Origin: CAVVDY01 sp963815775
GTDB taxonomy: Bacteria > Acidobacteriota > Terriglobia > Terriglobales > Acidobacteriaceae
Assembly: GCA_963815775.1 (NCBI GenBank)
Contig: CAWFIB010000027.1
Location: forward strand, 1-64,000
Direction: 5' to 3'
Length of the DNA: 64,000 nucleotides
Positions 7,286-16,719 of the stretch are shown here, one piece after another. The notes under the pieces were generated by a model. The model saw only the letters and a list, made by a program, of their open reading frames with translations. It did not search any database and was not told the origin of the DNA. Every line of letters begins with the position of its first letter. Position 1 is the stretch's first letter. The translations under genes and the position numbers were made by a program.

Positions 7286-9418
7286 CTACTTGGTTGTGCT
7301 CGACGTCTCCAGGCCGTGGTACTTCAGCATCGGCTCGATGCTCGGAGCCTTTCCGCGCCAGGCCTGATACATCTTGGCCAGGTCTTCCGTATTGCCGCGC
7401 GAGAGAATCATCTGGCGGAAGCGGTCACCATTGGCGCGCGTCAGGCCGCCGTGCTCCACGAACCACTGGTAGGCGTCGTCGTCCAGCATCTGCGTCCACA
7501 GGTAAGCGTAGTAGCCCGCAGCATATCCGCTACCCCAGATATGGCTGAAGTAGCTCGACCGGTAGCGCGGAGGCACGTAACTGATCAACAGATTGGTTTT
7601 CTTAAGCGCCTCGGTCTCGAAGGTATCGGGATTCTGCAGCGGAGCGCTGGCCGGCAACGAGTGCCACTGCATATCGAGTTCAGCGGCGGCCAGCAGTTCG
7701 GTAGTGTCATAGCCCTTGTTGAAGGTCTTCGACTTCTCGATCTTGGCCAGCAGTTCCGCGGGCATCGGCGCTCCCGTCTTGTAGTGCTTGGCGTAGTGCT
7801 TGAAGACCGCAGGATACGTCGCCCAATGCTCGTTGAACTGCGAGGGGAACTCGACGAAATCTCGTGCCGTGTTTGTGCCGGACAGGGTGGGATACTCCGA
7901 ATTCGCAAACATCCCGTGCAGGGCGTGGCCGAATTCGTGGAACATGGTGTTCACGTCGTCGGCGGTCAGCAGGGCGGGCTCGCCGGGAGCGGGCGGCGCG
8001 AAATTCGCGACGTTGGTCACCACCGGCTTGGTGCCGAGCAGCTTCGATTGGTCCACCAGGTTGTTCATCCACGCGCCACCATTCTTGTTATCGCGCTTGA
8101 AATAATCGCAATAGAACAGCGCTAGCGGGCTGCCGTCGGTATCGTAGACCTCGAACACGCGCACGCCGTCGGCATAGACCGGAATGTCGTGCCGTTCCTT
8201 GAAGGTGATGCCGTAAAGCTGGTTGGCCGCGTAGAACACGCCATTCTCCAGCACGCTATTCAGCTCGAAGTACGGCTTCACCTGCGATTCGTCGATGTCA
8301 TACTTGGCTTTGCGCACCTGCTCAGAGTAGAACTCCCAGTCCCAGGGCTGGACCGTGAAGCCGCCCTTCTGCGCGTCGATGGCCTGCTGGATGTCCTTCT
8401 CTTCCGCCGCAGCTTTGGTGGTGGACGGACCAACCAGCTTTCCCATGAAGTTCAGTGCTGTCTCGGGAGTCTTGGCCATCTGGTCTTCCAGCTTCCAGGC
8501 TGCGAAGTTCGGGTAGCCCAGCAGTTGCGCCTTCTCGGCGCGCAGCTTAGCAATCTTGGCGATGATGTCGCGGGTGTCGTTGGCGTCGCCCTTTTCCGCC
8601 CGGTTCCATGAATTCTCGAACAGACCGTGCCGGGTATCGCGATCGCTCAGCGAGACCAGTTCGGGCTGCTGCGTCGTATTCTGCAGCGGAAGGACGTAGC
8701 CTTCGACCTTGCGGCCCTTGGCGGCTTCAGAGGCGGCAGAGATCTGCGCATCACTAAGTCCGGCGAGCGCGGATTTGTCGGTGGTAACGTAGGCTCCCGC
8801 CTTGGTTGCCGCCAGCAGCTTGTTGCTGAACTCCGTCGACAGGCTGGCGAGCTCTTCGTTCAGCTTCTTCAGCTTCGTTTTGTCCGCATCCGACAGGTTG
8901 GCGCCGGCGTGGACAAACTTGTCGTACTCCACTTCCACCAGGCGCAACGATTCGGGATCGAGCTTCAGCGAGTTCCGCTCCTTATAGATGGTCGAGACCC
9001 GCTCAAACAGTTTGTGGTTCAGGTAAATCGAGTCGGTATGGGCGGCTAGTTGGGGCGCAACCGCCGACCGGATGTTCTGCAACTCGGGATTGGTATCGGC
9101 GGCGCTCACCGCAAAGAATGCGGCTGCGGCGCGTTGCAGCAGTTGGCCCGACTTCTCCATCGCGATGAACGTGTTCTCAAACGTCGGCGGGTCGGGGTTG
9201 TTGGCAACGGTCTCTACTTCCTTCTTCTGTTCCGCCATGCCCGCTTCGATAGCAGGCTGGTAGTCGCTGTCTTTGATCTTGTCGAACGGCGGCGCTTGGA
9301 AGGGAAGTGTGCTGGGAGCATAAAAAGGATTCTGCGGCCCAAACTCGGTATCGGCAGCTTGCGCCGGCAACGTTGTCAGGCCAAGGAGAAGGACGGCAGT
9401 GATGATCAGCGTAGTCAT
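7286..9418 (-). CDS. M3 family metallopeptidase (peptidyl-dipeptidase Dcp-like), exported
   Basis: From ATG 9418 the protein is 710 aa. It starts with a signal peptide (MTTLIITAVLLLGLTTLPAQA) and carries the zinc site HEFGHALHGMFA typical of thimet/Dcp oligopeptidases. FEAVWESA-like and YYAYLWTQMLDDDAY segments match the C-terminal catalytic region of M3A enzymes. A longer reading start at 9496 exists, but the signal peptide argues for 9418. It probably cleaves short peptides in the periplasm. A TATAAA sequence just upstream may be its -10 box. It is monocistronic with a hairpin terminator at 7098-7130. Confidence 0.92.
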   Translation of the reverse strand: MTTLIITAVLLLGLTTLPAQAADTEFGPQNPFYAPSTLPFQAPPFDKIKDSDYQPAIEAGMAEQKKEVETVANNPDPPTFENTFIAMEKSGQLLQRAAAAFFAVSAADTNPELQNIRSAVAPQLAAHTDSIYLNHKLFERVSTIYKERNSLKLDPESLRLVEVEYDKFVHAGANLSDADKTKLKKLNEELASLSTEFSNKLLAATKAGAYVTTDKSALAGLSDAQISAASEAAKGRKVEGYVLPLQNTTQQPELVSLSDRDTRHGLFENSWNRAEKGDANDTRDIIAKIAKLRAEKAQLLGYPNFAAWKLEDQMAKTPETALNFMGKLVGPSTTKAAAEEKDIQQAIDAQKGGFTVQPWDWEFYSEQVRKAKYDIDESQVKPYFELNSVLENGVFYAANQLYGITFKERHDIPVYADGVRVFEVYDTDGSPLALFYCDYFKRDNKNGGAWMNNLVDQSKLLGTKPVVTNVANFAPPAPGEPALLTADDVNTMFHEFGHALHGMFANSEYPTLSGTNTARDFVEFPSQFNEHWATYPAVFKHYAKHYKTGAPMPAELLAKIEKSKTFNKGYDTTELLAAAELDMQWHSLPASAPLQNPDTFETEALKKTNLLISYVPPRYRSSYFSHIWGSGYAAGYYAYLWTQMLDDDAYQWFVEHGGLTRANGDRFRQMILSRGNTEDLAKMYQAWRGKAPSIEPMLKYHGLETSSTTK

Positions 9419-9576
9419 AAACTCATAGTTTATACGTTGCGTGCACGGTGAAAAGAAACTTTTGCCCTCCTCAATCGGCTTCGGGCCTGCTGACATCTGT
9501 TGTCACCCGCTATCGGAACATCCATCACTGACAACTTTTTGCCGCGCGTCCACAATAAAGACGAGCGAGGTGCGTG

Positions 9577-9966
9577 ATGCCTACCGTCTCTGCTCCCGCT
9601 CGCATCAAGCTGCAAAACATTCTGTTCGCCACCGGCTTCTCGCCGGCCGCGCGAGTCCTCTTGCCCCACGCCTTGGAGTTGAGCCGCCACTATGACGCCG
9701 CGCTCTATACCGTCCACGTGCTGCCGCATATGCCGTTTGTCGAAGGCCCCAGCCCCGATCCGGAGAAGATAATGGCATCCGCTCACCAGCAGTTCGCGAA
9801 GCTGATGAGTTTTCTGTCGTGGAGAGATGTCACCCACAAAGCGACACGGGCGCTCAAATTCTCGGATCACAGCTACTCCGTTTTTGATGCGCGGGTGCCT
9901 GGATTTTTCCTTTGCGGATGTCGATTGGCGCAAGCGGCCCGCACAGTTCTTCCTGTCCCAGATTGA
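9577..9966 (+). pseudogene. Universal stress protein family, 3'-truncated
   Basis: The first ~70 residues (IKLQNILFATGFSPAARVLLPHALELSRHYDAALYTVHVLP) are the N-terminal strand-helix-strand of a UspA domain. ATG 9577 is preceded by GCGAGG at a good distance. After about residue 90 the sequence loses Usp character, and the G-x2-G-x9-G(S/T) nucleotide-binding end is absent. A complete domain is about 140-150 aa, so the gene is probably a remnant cut off upstream of the tRNA-Ala gene. Confidence 0.65.
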
Positions 9967-9969
9967 CTG

Positions 9970-9975
9970 TATAAT
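9970..9975 (+). promoter_or_regulatory. Possible -10 box for tRNA-Ala
   Basis: A perfect TATAAT lies about 67 bases upstream of the tRNA-Ala gene, inside the decayed region after the Usp remnant. No convincing -35 element is visible. Confidence 0.4.
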
Positions 9976-10042
9976 CGGAGAGCCAGCCTGGGCAGAGCTT
10001 GGCGCGATTGTCGCGCAGCGTGCCCTGGAACCCGCCATTTGT

Positions 10043-10118
10043 GGGGCTATAGCTCAGCTGGGAGAGCGCATCGTTCGCAACGATGAGGTCGTCGGTTCGA
10101 TCCCGACTAGCTCCACCA
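10043..10118 (+). tRNA. tRNA-Ala (anticodon CGC)
   Basis: The sequence folds into a standard cloverleaf. The acceptor stem pairs GGGGCTA with TAGCTCC, the anticodon stem pairs CATCG with CGATG around the loop TTCGCAA, and the T-arm is GTCGG/CCGAC with loop TTCGATC. The CCA tail is encoded. The CGC anticodon reads GCG codons. Confidence 0.95.
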
Positions 10119-10294
10119 AAAACTCCTTTAAATCAGCATTATCAGGACATCTTCAAGTTCTCAAGTGCCCGTGAAGACCGCTGTCCACCTCGGTCGGCCC
10201 AGGCTTATGATGGATGCGTGAAGCCACAGCGTCGTCTTTGCAAGGGGGGTGAATTCCTGTCAAAGCCGCGCCACGGCAGATCCCAGGCTAATAA

Positions 10295-11293
10295 ATGAAG
10301 GCTGCCGTCCTTAGATCACCGGCGAATATTTCCAATCGCCCGCTTGAAATCGTCGAGCTGCCGCGACCCGAATATTCGCAGGGCTCGATGCTGCTTCGCG
10401 TCCGAGCCTGCGGTGTTTGCAGGACCGACTTGCACATCATCGAAGGCGAGCTGCCGCAGCGCCAGAAAGACTTGGTCCTAGGGCATCAGATTGTTGGGGA
10501 TATCGTTGAGGGCGCGACCAGCGAGCTGCCGGCTGGTACGCGCGTGGGCGTCTCCTGGATCGGCGGCATTGATGGCACCTGCTGGTACTGTCGCAATGCG
10601 ATGGAGAACCTTTGCGACTCGCCGACCTTCACCGGCTATACGGTGAACGGTGGCTATGCCGAGTACGCCCTGGTTCGATCGGATTTCGCTTTTCCCTTAC
10701 CCTCCGCCCTCGACGATCTGCAAGCCGCTCCTTTATTGTGCGCGGGCATCATCGGATTCCGCAGCCTCAGGGTTGCCGGTGTGCAGCCTGGAGAACGGGT
10801 TGGACTCTTCGGCTTCGGGGCCTCGGCCCATCTTGCCATCGAAGTTCTTAAGCACTGGGGCTGTGACGTCTATGTCTCCACTCGCGGAGAATCGCACCGC
10901 AAACTTGCACACGAGCTTGGGGCGGTCTGGATTGGTAGCGAAGTTGAAAAGCCTCCGGTGCAACTCGACCGCGCCGTCACCTTTGCTCCTAGTGGAGACG
11001 TAGTCGTCGCCGCCTTAGCCAGCTTGCGGAAGGGAGGCATCGTCGCCATTAATGCAATTCACCTGGATCGGATGCCTGAGTTCGATTATGACCATCTGTT
11101 GTGGGGCGAGCGGCAGATCCGCAGCGTTGCGAACATGACACGCAATGATGCTCGAGATTTCCTTCAGATTGCAGCCGAGATTAACCTGCGGCCCAAAATA
11201 ACCGTCTTCCCTCTCGATCAGGTCAATGAAGCCCTTATGGCCCTGAAGGCAGATTCCATCGATGGAGCGGCCGTGATCTCCAATATGAAGTGA
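10295..11293 (+). CDS. Zinc-dependent alcohol dehydrogenase family protein (MDR)
   Basis: This 332-aa medium-chain dehydrogenase has the catalytic zinc ligands CGVCRTDLH (Cys near 38) and GHQIVG, and the NAD(P) motif GLFGFGASAHLAIE. In the structural-zinc lobe, the usual four cysteines read D-G-T-C-x2-C-x7-C (IDGTCWYCRNAMENLC), so the first cysteine is replaced by Asp. The protein probably oxidises an alcohol or reduces an aldehyde; the substrate is unknown. No clear ribosome-binding site precedes the ATG. Confidence 0.88.
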   Translation: MKAAVLRSPANISNRPLEIVELPRPEYSQGSMLLRVRACGVCRTDLHIIEGELPQRQKDLVLGHQIVGDIVEGATSELPAGTRVGVSWIGGIDGTCWYCRNAMENLCDSPTFTGYTVNGGYAEYALVRSDFAFPLPSALDDLQAAPLLCAGIIGFRSLRVAGVQPGERVGLFGFGASAHLAIEVLKHWGCDVYVSTRGESHRKLAHELGAVWIGSEVEKPPVQLDRAVTFAPSGDVVVAALASLRKGGIVAINAIHLDRMPEFDYDHLLWGERQIRSVANMTRNDARDFLQIAAEINLRPKITVFPLDQVNEALMALKADSIDGAAVISNMK

Positions 11294-11381
11294 GTGATAG
11301 CGAAGCGTCTGTGGCAACAGGACTGAACGGCCAGCGCCTCTTCACTTCGTTGACCGTACAGGTCTTCTGGCCGCCCCAGGT

Positions 11382-12386
11382 TTATTGTCGGATAGCCTGT
11401 GCCGCCTCCGACGCATAGCCCGCCGGGTGCTTCTCCATCCACGCCCAGGCGCTGCCGATGATCGACTCCAGATCCGCATACGTCGGCGCCCAGCCTAGCT
11501 CGCGGCGGATCTTTTCTGAGCTTGCGACCAGCACCGCGGGATCCCCCGGACGCCGAGCAGCTTCGACAACGGGAATTTCAACTCCCGTCACGCGCCGCGC
11601 CGCCCTAATGACTTCACGCACGCTGAACCCCTTGCCATTGCCCAGGTTGTAGATGAGGCAATCGTGCCTCGCCAATGCGCCTAACGCCAGCACATGCGCC
11701 TGCGCCAGATCGCTTACATGGATGTAGTCGCGGACGCAAGTGCCGTCCGGGGTAGGGTAGTCCGTGCCGAAGATTGAGATGCACCTTCGCTGGCCTGCTG
11801 CCGCCTGTAAGACGAGAGGGATGAGGTGCGTCTCGGGATGATGTCGCTCGCCGGAGTGGCCGTCCGATCCGGCGGCGTTGAAGTAGCGCAGGCTGGCATA
11901 GCGCAGTCCATGTACGCGCCGGAACCAGGCCAGCATGCGCTCGACCAGCAGCTTCGACTCGCCATACGCGTTCGTCGGCTCCAGCGGATCGCTCTCTTCA
12001 ACCGGAATGCGCCGCGGTTCTCCGTACAGCGCCGCCGTGGAAGAAAGGATCAGCTGGTTGACGCCGTTGGCCAGCATCGACTCCAGCAGCGTCAGCGTGG
12101 CCGCGGAGTTGTTGCGGAAATATTTCTCCGGCGCCAGCATCGACTCCCCGGCTTCGATGAAGGCCGCAAAATGCAAGACGGCCTCAGGCCTTTGCTCGCC
12201 CATCGCGGCATCGAGCCGGGCGCGATCGGCGACCTCCGCAACGATCAGAGGCACACCTGCCGGGACCGCCTCGCGATGTCCCTTGCTCAGGTTGTCGTAG
12301 ACAACAACTTCATGCCCGTCGGCCAGTAGCGAACGTACCGTCGTCGCTCCAATGTAGCCCGCTCCACCAGTTACCAGGACCCTCAT
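11382..12386 (-). CDS. galE: UDP-glucose 4-epimerase
   Basis: This 334-aa protein begins MRVLVTGGAGYIGATTVRSLL with the Rossmann GxxGxxG motif. It has the catalytic YGESKLLVE (YxxxK), the SSTAALYG Ser/Thr site, and a C-terminus of normal GalE length. It interconverts UDP-glucose and UDP-galactose to supply surface glycans. The start at 12386 was chosen because the conserved N-terminus begins there; an upstream in-frame ATG would add 28 unrelated residues. It is divergently transcribed from the polysaccharide deacetylase gene. Confidence 0.95.
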   Translation of the reverse strand: MRVLVTGGAGYIGATTVRSLLADGHEVVVYDNLSKGHREAVPAGVPLIVAEVADRARLDAAMGEQRPEAVLHFAAFIEAGESMLAPEKYFRNNSAATLTLLESMLANGVNQLILSSTAALYGEPRRIPVEESDPLEPTNAYGESKLLVERMLAWFRRVHGLRYASLRYFNAAGSDGHSGERHHPETHLIPLVLQAAAGQRRCISIFGTDYPTPDGTCVRDYIHVSDLAQAHVLALGALARHDCLIYNLGNGKGFSVREVIRAARRVTGVEIPVVEAARRPGDPAVLVASSEKIRRELGWAPTYADLESIIGSAWAWMEKHPAGYASEAAQAIRQ

Positions 12387-12506
12387 TCTTCTCTCTTGTA
12401 AATGACTTGGTGCTGCTTCTGTCTGAACAGTACCGTACTTCGACCACCGTCTCCAAATCGCCCGCGCCAAGCTATACTTAGGTTTTTCGAGGCATAACGT
12501 TCCACG

Positions 12507-13520
12507 ATGCGAGGCAAACGGTTACTTCTGGCAGAGGTATTCGCCAAATCAGGGGTGATGCGTGTTCTGGAGACGCTGCTCCAGCGCGATGCCCTCCTCG
12601 TGCTGAACTATCATCGCGTCGGCAATGCCGAACAGACGCCCTACGACTCGGGAACGTTTGGCCCCACGGCTGAGCAGTTTGACTGGGAACTCGGATACGT
12701 AAAGTCGCGGTTCGATTGCGTGACCTTGGAAGAAGCGCTGGCCATGATGACGGGTCAAGCGCGCGTGCGGCGAAGCCTGCTCATCACCTTCGACGACGGG
12801 TATCTTGACAATTACCAGACCGCATTTCCGATTCTGCGCTCCCACGGCTTGCACGCTACCTTCTTCCTGCCCACCAGCTTCATCGGAACAGCGCGCCTGC
12901 CGTGGTGGGACACCATCGCCTACATCGTGAAGCACAGCCGTAAGGACAGCTTCAGGCTCAGCTATCCGCAGCCGGCGGAATTTCGCCTCGATCGAGCGAG
13001 GCCCTCTGCAACCGTCTTTCAGGTGCTAAAACTTTGCGGCGATACTTGCACCACCAACTACTTCCCACTGATCGACGAACTGGAGACGGCGTGCGACTGT
13101 CCGCGTCCCAATGGAAGTTCGGAGCGCTGCTTTCTCGATTGGGACGAGGCGCGTGAAATGCAGGCCGCCGGCATGACCTTCGGATCTCATACCCACGCCC
13201 ATGAGATACTTAGCGCATTGTCGGCCGAACGGCAGCTCTCCGAGTTGACCGAATCGCGCGCCATTCTCGAACGACAACTGGGCTGCACGATTGATATTCT
13301 GGCCTACCCCGTGGGACGTCCTGACACCTTCAACCATGACACCTTGGCTGCCATCAACCAGTTGGGATACCGGGCTGCGTTTTCTTTCTACGGCGGTCCA
13401 AACCTGCCCGGCAATGTGAACCGGCTGGACATTCGCCGCGACGACTGTTACTCGCCCAGCCGCGAGCTGTTTCGCCTCCAGACCACTCTGACCGCCGCCG
13501 GCAAACGTCTCGGTGGATAA
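12507..13520 (+). CDS. Polysaccharide deacetylase family protein (NodB fold)
   Basis: This 337-aa protein has the NodB homology motifs: TFDDGYLDN (catalytic Asp plus metal Asp), FGSHTHAHEIL (HxxxH metal motif) and a later LAYPVGRPDTF segment. It removes acetyl groups from N-acetylated polysaccharides. There is no obvious signal peptide. The last ~65 bases of the gene are duplicated about 2 kb downstream, which shows that the segment between has been rearranged. Confidence 0.9.
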   Translation: MRGKRLLLAEVFAKSGVMRVLETLLQRDALLVLNYHRVGNAEQTPYDSGTFGPTAEQFDWELGYVKSRFDCVTLEEALAMMTGQARVRRSLLITFDDGYLDNYQTAFPILRSHGLHATFFLPTSFIGTARLPWWDTIAYIVKHSRKDSFRLSYPQPAEFRLDRARPSATVFQVLKLCGDTCTTNYFPLIDELETACDCPRPNGSSERCFLDWDEAREMQAAGMTFGSHTHAHEILSALSAERQLSELTESRAILERQLGCTIDILAYPVGRPDTFNHDTLAAINQLGYRAAFSFYGGPNLPGNVNRLDIRRDDCYSPSRELFRLQTTLTAAGKRLGG

Positions 13521-13575
13521 GCCTGGATTGCCAACATAACTCATGGTTGTGCAGGCACGCATGTCCTCACCGGCG
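13455..13575 (+). repeat. Direct repeat, copy 1 (deacetylase 3' end plus a relic acetyltransferase start)
   Basis: This segment matches 15421-15541 at a constant offset of 1966 bases, with scattered substitutions. It holds the last codons of the deacetylase gene, its stop, and a short reading frame (ATG near 13543) resembling the first ~12 residues of the acetyltransferase at 15510. After that, homology is lost. It marks the left border of the inserted Gfo/Idh segment. Confidence 0.8.
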
Positions 13576-13728
13576 AATCTCGAAAGCCGGCTCAATGATC
13601 CGTCGGTACAACATCCGTCGCGACCAGCCTCTGGGCGACGCTTCCCCGCTTGTTTCGGTACAATCGAACTTCTACTTTTGTGCTGCTTATTGCGTTCCGC
13701 GAGGTGAACTATTTCAAAATCAGGGGAG

Positions 13729-14844
13729 GTGAAACCAATTCGAAAATTCCGCGTTGCACTGCTTGGCGCCGGCAACATCGCTGACGGACACGCTCCAGCC
13801 CTGCGGGCCCTTCCTGAATTGGTCGAGACGGTGGCCGTCTGCGACATCGACTTCGCTCGAGCGCGAACGGCCCAACAGAAATTCGGCATACCGGCGGGAT
13901 TCGACCGCCTCGACACTATGCTTCAGGAGGTCAAGCCCGACGCCGTGCACGTGCTGCTGCCTCCCGAACTGCACGCCGATGCGGCTGAAGAGTGTCTGTC
14001 GGCGGGCGCGCACGTGTTCATCGAGAAGCCTTTTTGTGTGACCGTCGACGAGTGTCTCCGGGTGCGGGCTCTGGCTCAGCGTCAAGGATTGCAGATCGGC
14101 GTTAATCACAATGTGGTTTTCATGCCAGCTTTCCTGGATCTCATCGACGCCATCCGCGCCTGCCGTTTCGGTGCGATTGAGCAAGTGCAGGTGATGTTCA
14201 CAGTTCCTATGCCAGGAATCGAGACCGCGGTCCACAACCTTTGGATGTTCGGTGCCTCGGACCACTTGATGCTGGAGATCGGTCCCCATCCCATCTCGGT
14301 ATGCGTTCGGTTGCTGGGACGCCCGCTGAAAGCCAGCGCCGTCGTCTCCGGAGAACTGACTCTCAGCAATGGCGTGCGTTTCTTCAGGAATTGGCAGACT
14401 TCGCTGGTTTGTGAGCGCGGTAACGCGCAGTGCAGTTTTTCGGTCGATAGCGGCTATCTGTCGGCTGCACTCCATGTGGTGGGAGAAGACGCGCAGGCCT
14501 TCGTGGACCTGAGGCGAAACTCGATTCAGATCATCGAGAAGACTCCCTACTTGCGCCTCGATGATATGGTCAACGGATTCAGCAACTCCTATGCGATGGG
14601 GCGAAGGACCCTGCGAAATCTTAAGGCCTATTCTCTGGGAGCTTTGGGCTTTGGCCCTCGTTACGAACAGCAGGCTAGTTCGTTCGTGGCGAGCGCCGGC
14701 GCCTTTTACCGCGCTCTCGCCGCCGGCAGGCCGCCCCGCATCGATGGCGTGGAAGGGACCGCCGTTGTCGAGGCTTGTCAGATGACGATCGATAGCGCTC
14801 TCGCTTTCACAGGGCAGACCGAAGAACGGGTTGTCGCAGTTTGA
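13729..14844 (+). CDS. Gfo/Idh/MocA family NAD(P)-dependent oxidoreductase
   Basis: This protein of about 371 aa starts with the Rossmann fold RVALLGAGNIADGHAPAL, followed by VETVAVCDID and the family motif IEKPF near residue 100; VNHNVVF is at the substrate face. It likely oxidises or reduces a sugar or sugar nucleotide, in keeping with its glycan-gene neighbours. The start is uncertain. A strong GGGGAGGTGA (13723-13732) overlaps the GTG at 13729, while an in-frame ATT at 13738 sits at the ideal distance. Confidence 0.88.
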   Translation: MKPIRKFRVALLGAGNIADGHAPALRALPELVETVAVCDIDFARARTAQQKFGIPAGFDRLDTMLQEVKPDAVHVLLPPELHADAAEECLSAGAHVFIEKPFCVTVDECLRVRALAQRQGLQIGVNHNVVFMPAFLDLIDAIRACRFGAIEQVQVMFTVPMPGIETAVHNLWMFGASDHLMLEIGPHPISVCVRLLGRPLKASAVVSGELTLSNGVRFFRNWQTSLVCERGNAQCSFSVDSGYLSAALHVVGEDAQAFVDLRRNSIQIIEKTPYLRLDDMVNGFSNSYAMGRRTLRNLKAYSLGALGFGPRYEQQASSFVASAGAFYRALAAGRPPRIDGVEGTAVVEACQMTIDSALAFTGQTEERVVAV

Positions 14845-14929
14845 ACGGATAGTCGTTTCTTTGGTGTGCCGGCGTTATCCGAACATCCGGTCACGCCTCA
14901 TCGGCTTCGCCCTCACCGATTATCTATGC

Positions 14930-15349
14930 TCACAAAATCCCGCTGCCGTCTTCCAGGTAGGAGGAATCACCTTCCAGCATCTGGACCCCCAGGCCCCCTG
15001 CCGGAAGTCCCCGCTTGCCGGTGTCGAGTAGGTGCAGTTCCAAACTGCCTCTGTGATGGAAACCACATGCCTGTAGAGAGCGTCTTGTAATCGCGTCACT
15101 GGAAATGGTTGCGATCTCCACAGCATCGGAATGCCTCCGGGCCTGTTGGGCGGCAAGCAGGTGAACTGCGCGCCACTCCTCGGCGTCGATCGAATCCACC
15201 CACGACTCGACGAGCCGGACCTGGCGCCCGACGGTTGCGAGCAGAAAGTAGCCCCGCGGCATCCCATCCTTCTCTACCGTATACAGATCGAAGGGAACAG
15301 AAGGGCAACGGAGGTAGTAGCTCAGGCTAGCGGTCGAACGCTCAAACAC
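14930..15349 (-). pseudogene. GNAT acetyltransferase-like C-terminal fragment
   Basis: The 139-aa frame aligns by eye with the C-terminal part of the acetyltransferase encoded at 15510-16571. Shared features are a CP-containing segment, YFLLA versus YFFLVLA, a run of small residues before QQARRH versus QLAAKRH, and CGFHHRG versus SGFHQSH. It lacks the N-terminal half, so it is probably the remains of a related gene brought in opposite orientation. Expression is doubtful. Confidence 0.5.
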
Positions 15350-15420
15350 CGCCGTACCCCGGGTTGGTGTAGGTCTGGGGAAGTCCCTAGAGAGTTGGTC
15401 CGCGGTGGCTCGGCGGGCTG

Positions 15421-15541
15421 CCCAGCCGCGAGCTGTCTCGCCTCCAGACCACTCTGACCGCCGTCGGCAAACGTCTCGGTGGATAAGCCTGGGTTGTTAA
15501 CATAACTTCATGCCTGTGCAGGCTCGCATCTCTTCGCCGGC
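15421..15541 (+). repeat. Direct repeat, copy 2 (deacetylase 3' end plus the intact acetyltransferase start)
   Basis: This is the partner of 13455-13575. It contains a copy of the last deacetylase codons including the stop, the short spacer, and the real start of the downstream acetyltransferase. The arrangement implies that deacetylase and acetyltransferase were once adjacent. Confidence 0.8.
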
Positions 15542-16571
15542 CGATCGCGATGACATTGCCGATCTCATGCGGCGCGCGCTTGGCCTGGACGATCGCGCCG
15601 TCGCCATTGATCCCGGCTTCCAGCGATGGAAGTATTGGGATCCTCACCCTCTCTCCAAAGCCGGGCGCAGCTACGTTCTCATCGCCAAGGAAAGAGTCGT
15701 GGCGCATGGCTGTCGCTGGCCCATGCGCATCCTGACCACCGCCGGCGCATTCGACGCGTTTCATCTCATTGATTGGGCTGCCGACTCCACCCACGCTGGC
15801 GCCGGACTACAGGTATTGCGCGATGCGTGCGAGCATTCCGCTGCCTTGTTTTCCATCGGCGGCAGTAGTGCCACACGCCGAATCTTGCCTGCATTGGGCG
15901 ACCACCTTCGTCGCCGACCTACACCAGGGCCGGCGCTTACCTACCGGGTGGCGGGCGAAGTGTATTTCCTCAGCCGGCCGTTGCGGGCCCTGTCTTCCGC
16001 AATGCGGCAGGCTCCTCCCGATTGGAAAACCCCGGCACGCATAGTACGCAGTGTCTATCGCGCAGTTCTGCCGCTGGTCCGCCTTCCTGCTAGCTACAGT
16101 TTCGGGCAGATCTCGCCGCAGGATATTCCACGTGAGCTGTGGCCGCTTCCAGGCCCCAATGGAGCAATCACCGAGCGCACCCCCGAACTACTGCGGCACT
16201 TCGAACAGTGCCCCGCACTTGGTCAGCCGATGTCGTTTGTCCTTACCCAGCACGGCCAGGCGATGGCCTATTTCTTCCTGGTGCTTGCGCGAAGCGAGGC
16301 GCGAGTTGCCGATTACGGTCCGGCACGCATGGGGGAACATACCGCTGAAGCGATGGGTATGGCCGTTCAGCTTGCCGCGAAGAGACACTATCCCGATGCC
16401 CTTCGAATATCCATTGCTACCTCAGAGGCGCACGAGCTGGTGGGCCTTCTGCGCTCTGGTTTTCATCAATCCCATAAGGAAGAGATACGGGCCCTTGTGG
16501 CTGATCCCGCCCTTAAGCCGGTAACCCACTACCGCCTCACCTATCTCGACCTCGACGCCCTAAGCCTCTAG
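15510..16571 (+). CDS. GNAT family N-acetyltransferase (two-domain)
   Basis: This 353-aa protein opens with MPVQARISSPADRDDIADLMRRA, a typical GNAT first strand-helix. It continues with YVLIAKERVVAHGCRWPMRI and IDWAADSTHAGAGLQVLRDAC (acetyl-CoA-binding region). The C-terminal half looks like a second, degenerate GNAT domain. It lies next to polysaccharide deacetylase and sugar-oxidoreductase genes, so a role in acetylating a sugar or peptide of the cell surface is plausible but unproven. Confidence 0.75.
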   Translation: MPVQARISSPADRDDIADLMRRALGLDDRAVAIDPGFQRWKYWDPHPLSKAGRSYVLIAKERVVAHGCRWPMRILTTAGAFDAFHLIDWAADSTHAGAGLQVLRDACEHSAALFSIGGSSATRRILPALGDHLRRRPTPGPALTYRVAGEVYFLSRPLRALSSAMRQAPPDWKTPARIVRSVYRAVLPLVRLPASYSFGQISPQDIPRELWPLPGPNGAITERTPELLRHFEQCPALGQPMSFVLTQHGQAMAYFFLVLARSEARVADYGPARMGEHTAEAMGMAVQLAAKRHYPDALRISIATSEAHELVGLLRSGFHQSHKEEIRALVADPALKPVTHYRLTYLDLDALSL

Positions 16572-16719
16572 GTGCCGGCTTCGATGTCGCCGGCGGTGCG
16601 GCCATCGTTATCGGGGGAGAAAATGCGATGGCCGCCCGCCGCCGTCTTTTACGGACGACCCGCTACAATCGCAAAGAATTGAGAGCGCGGGGCACCATCT
16701 CGCGCATCAGGAGGAACCC

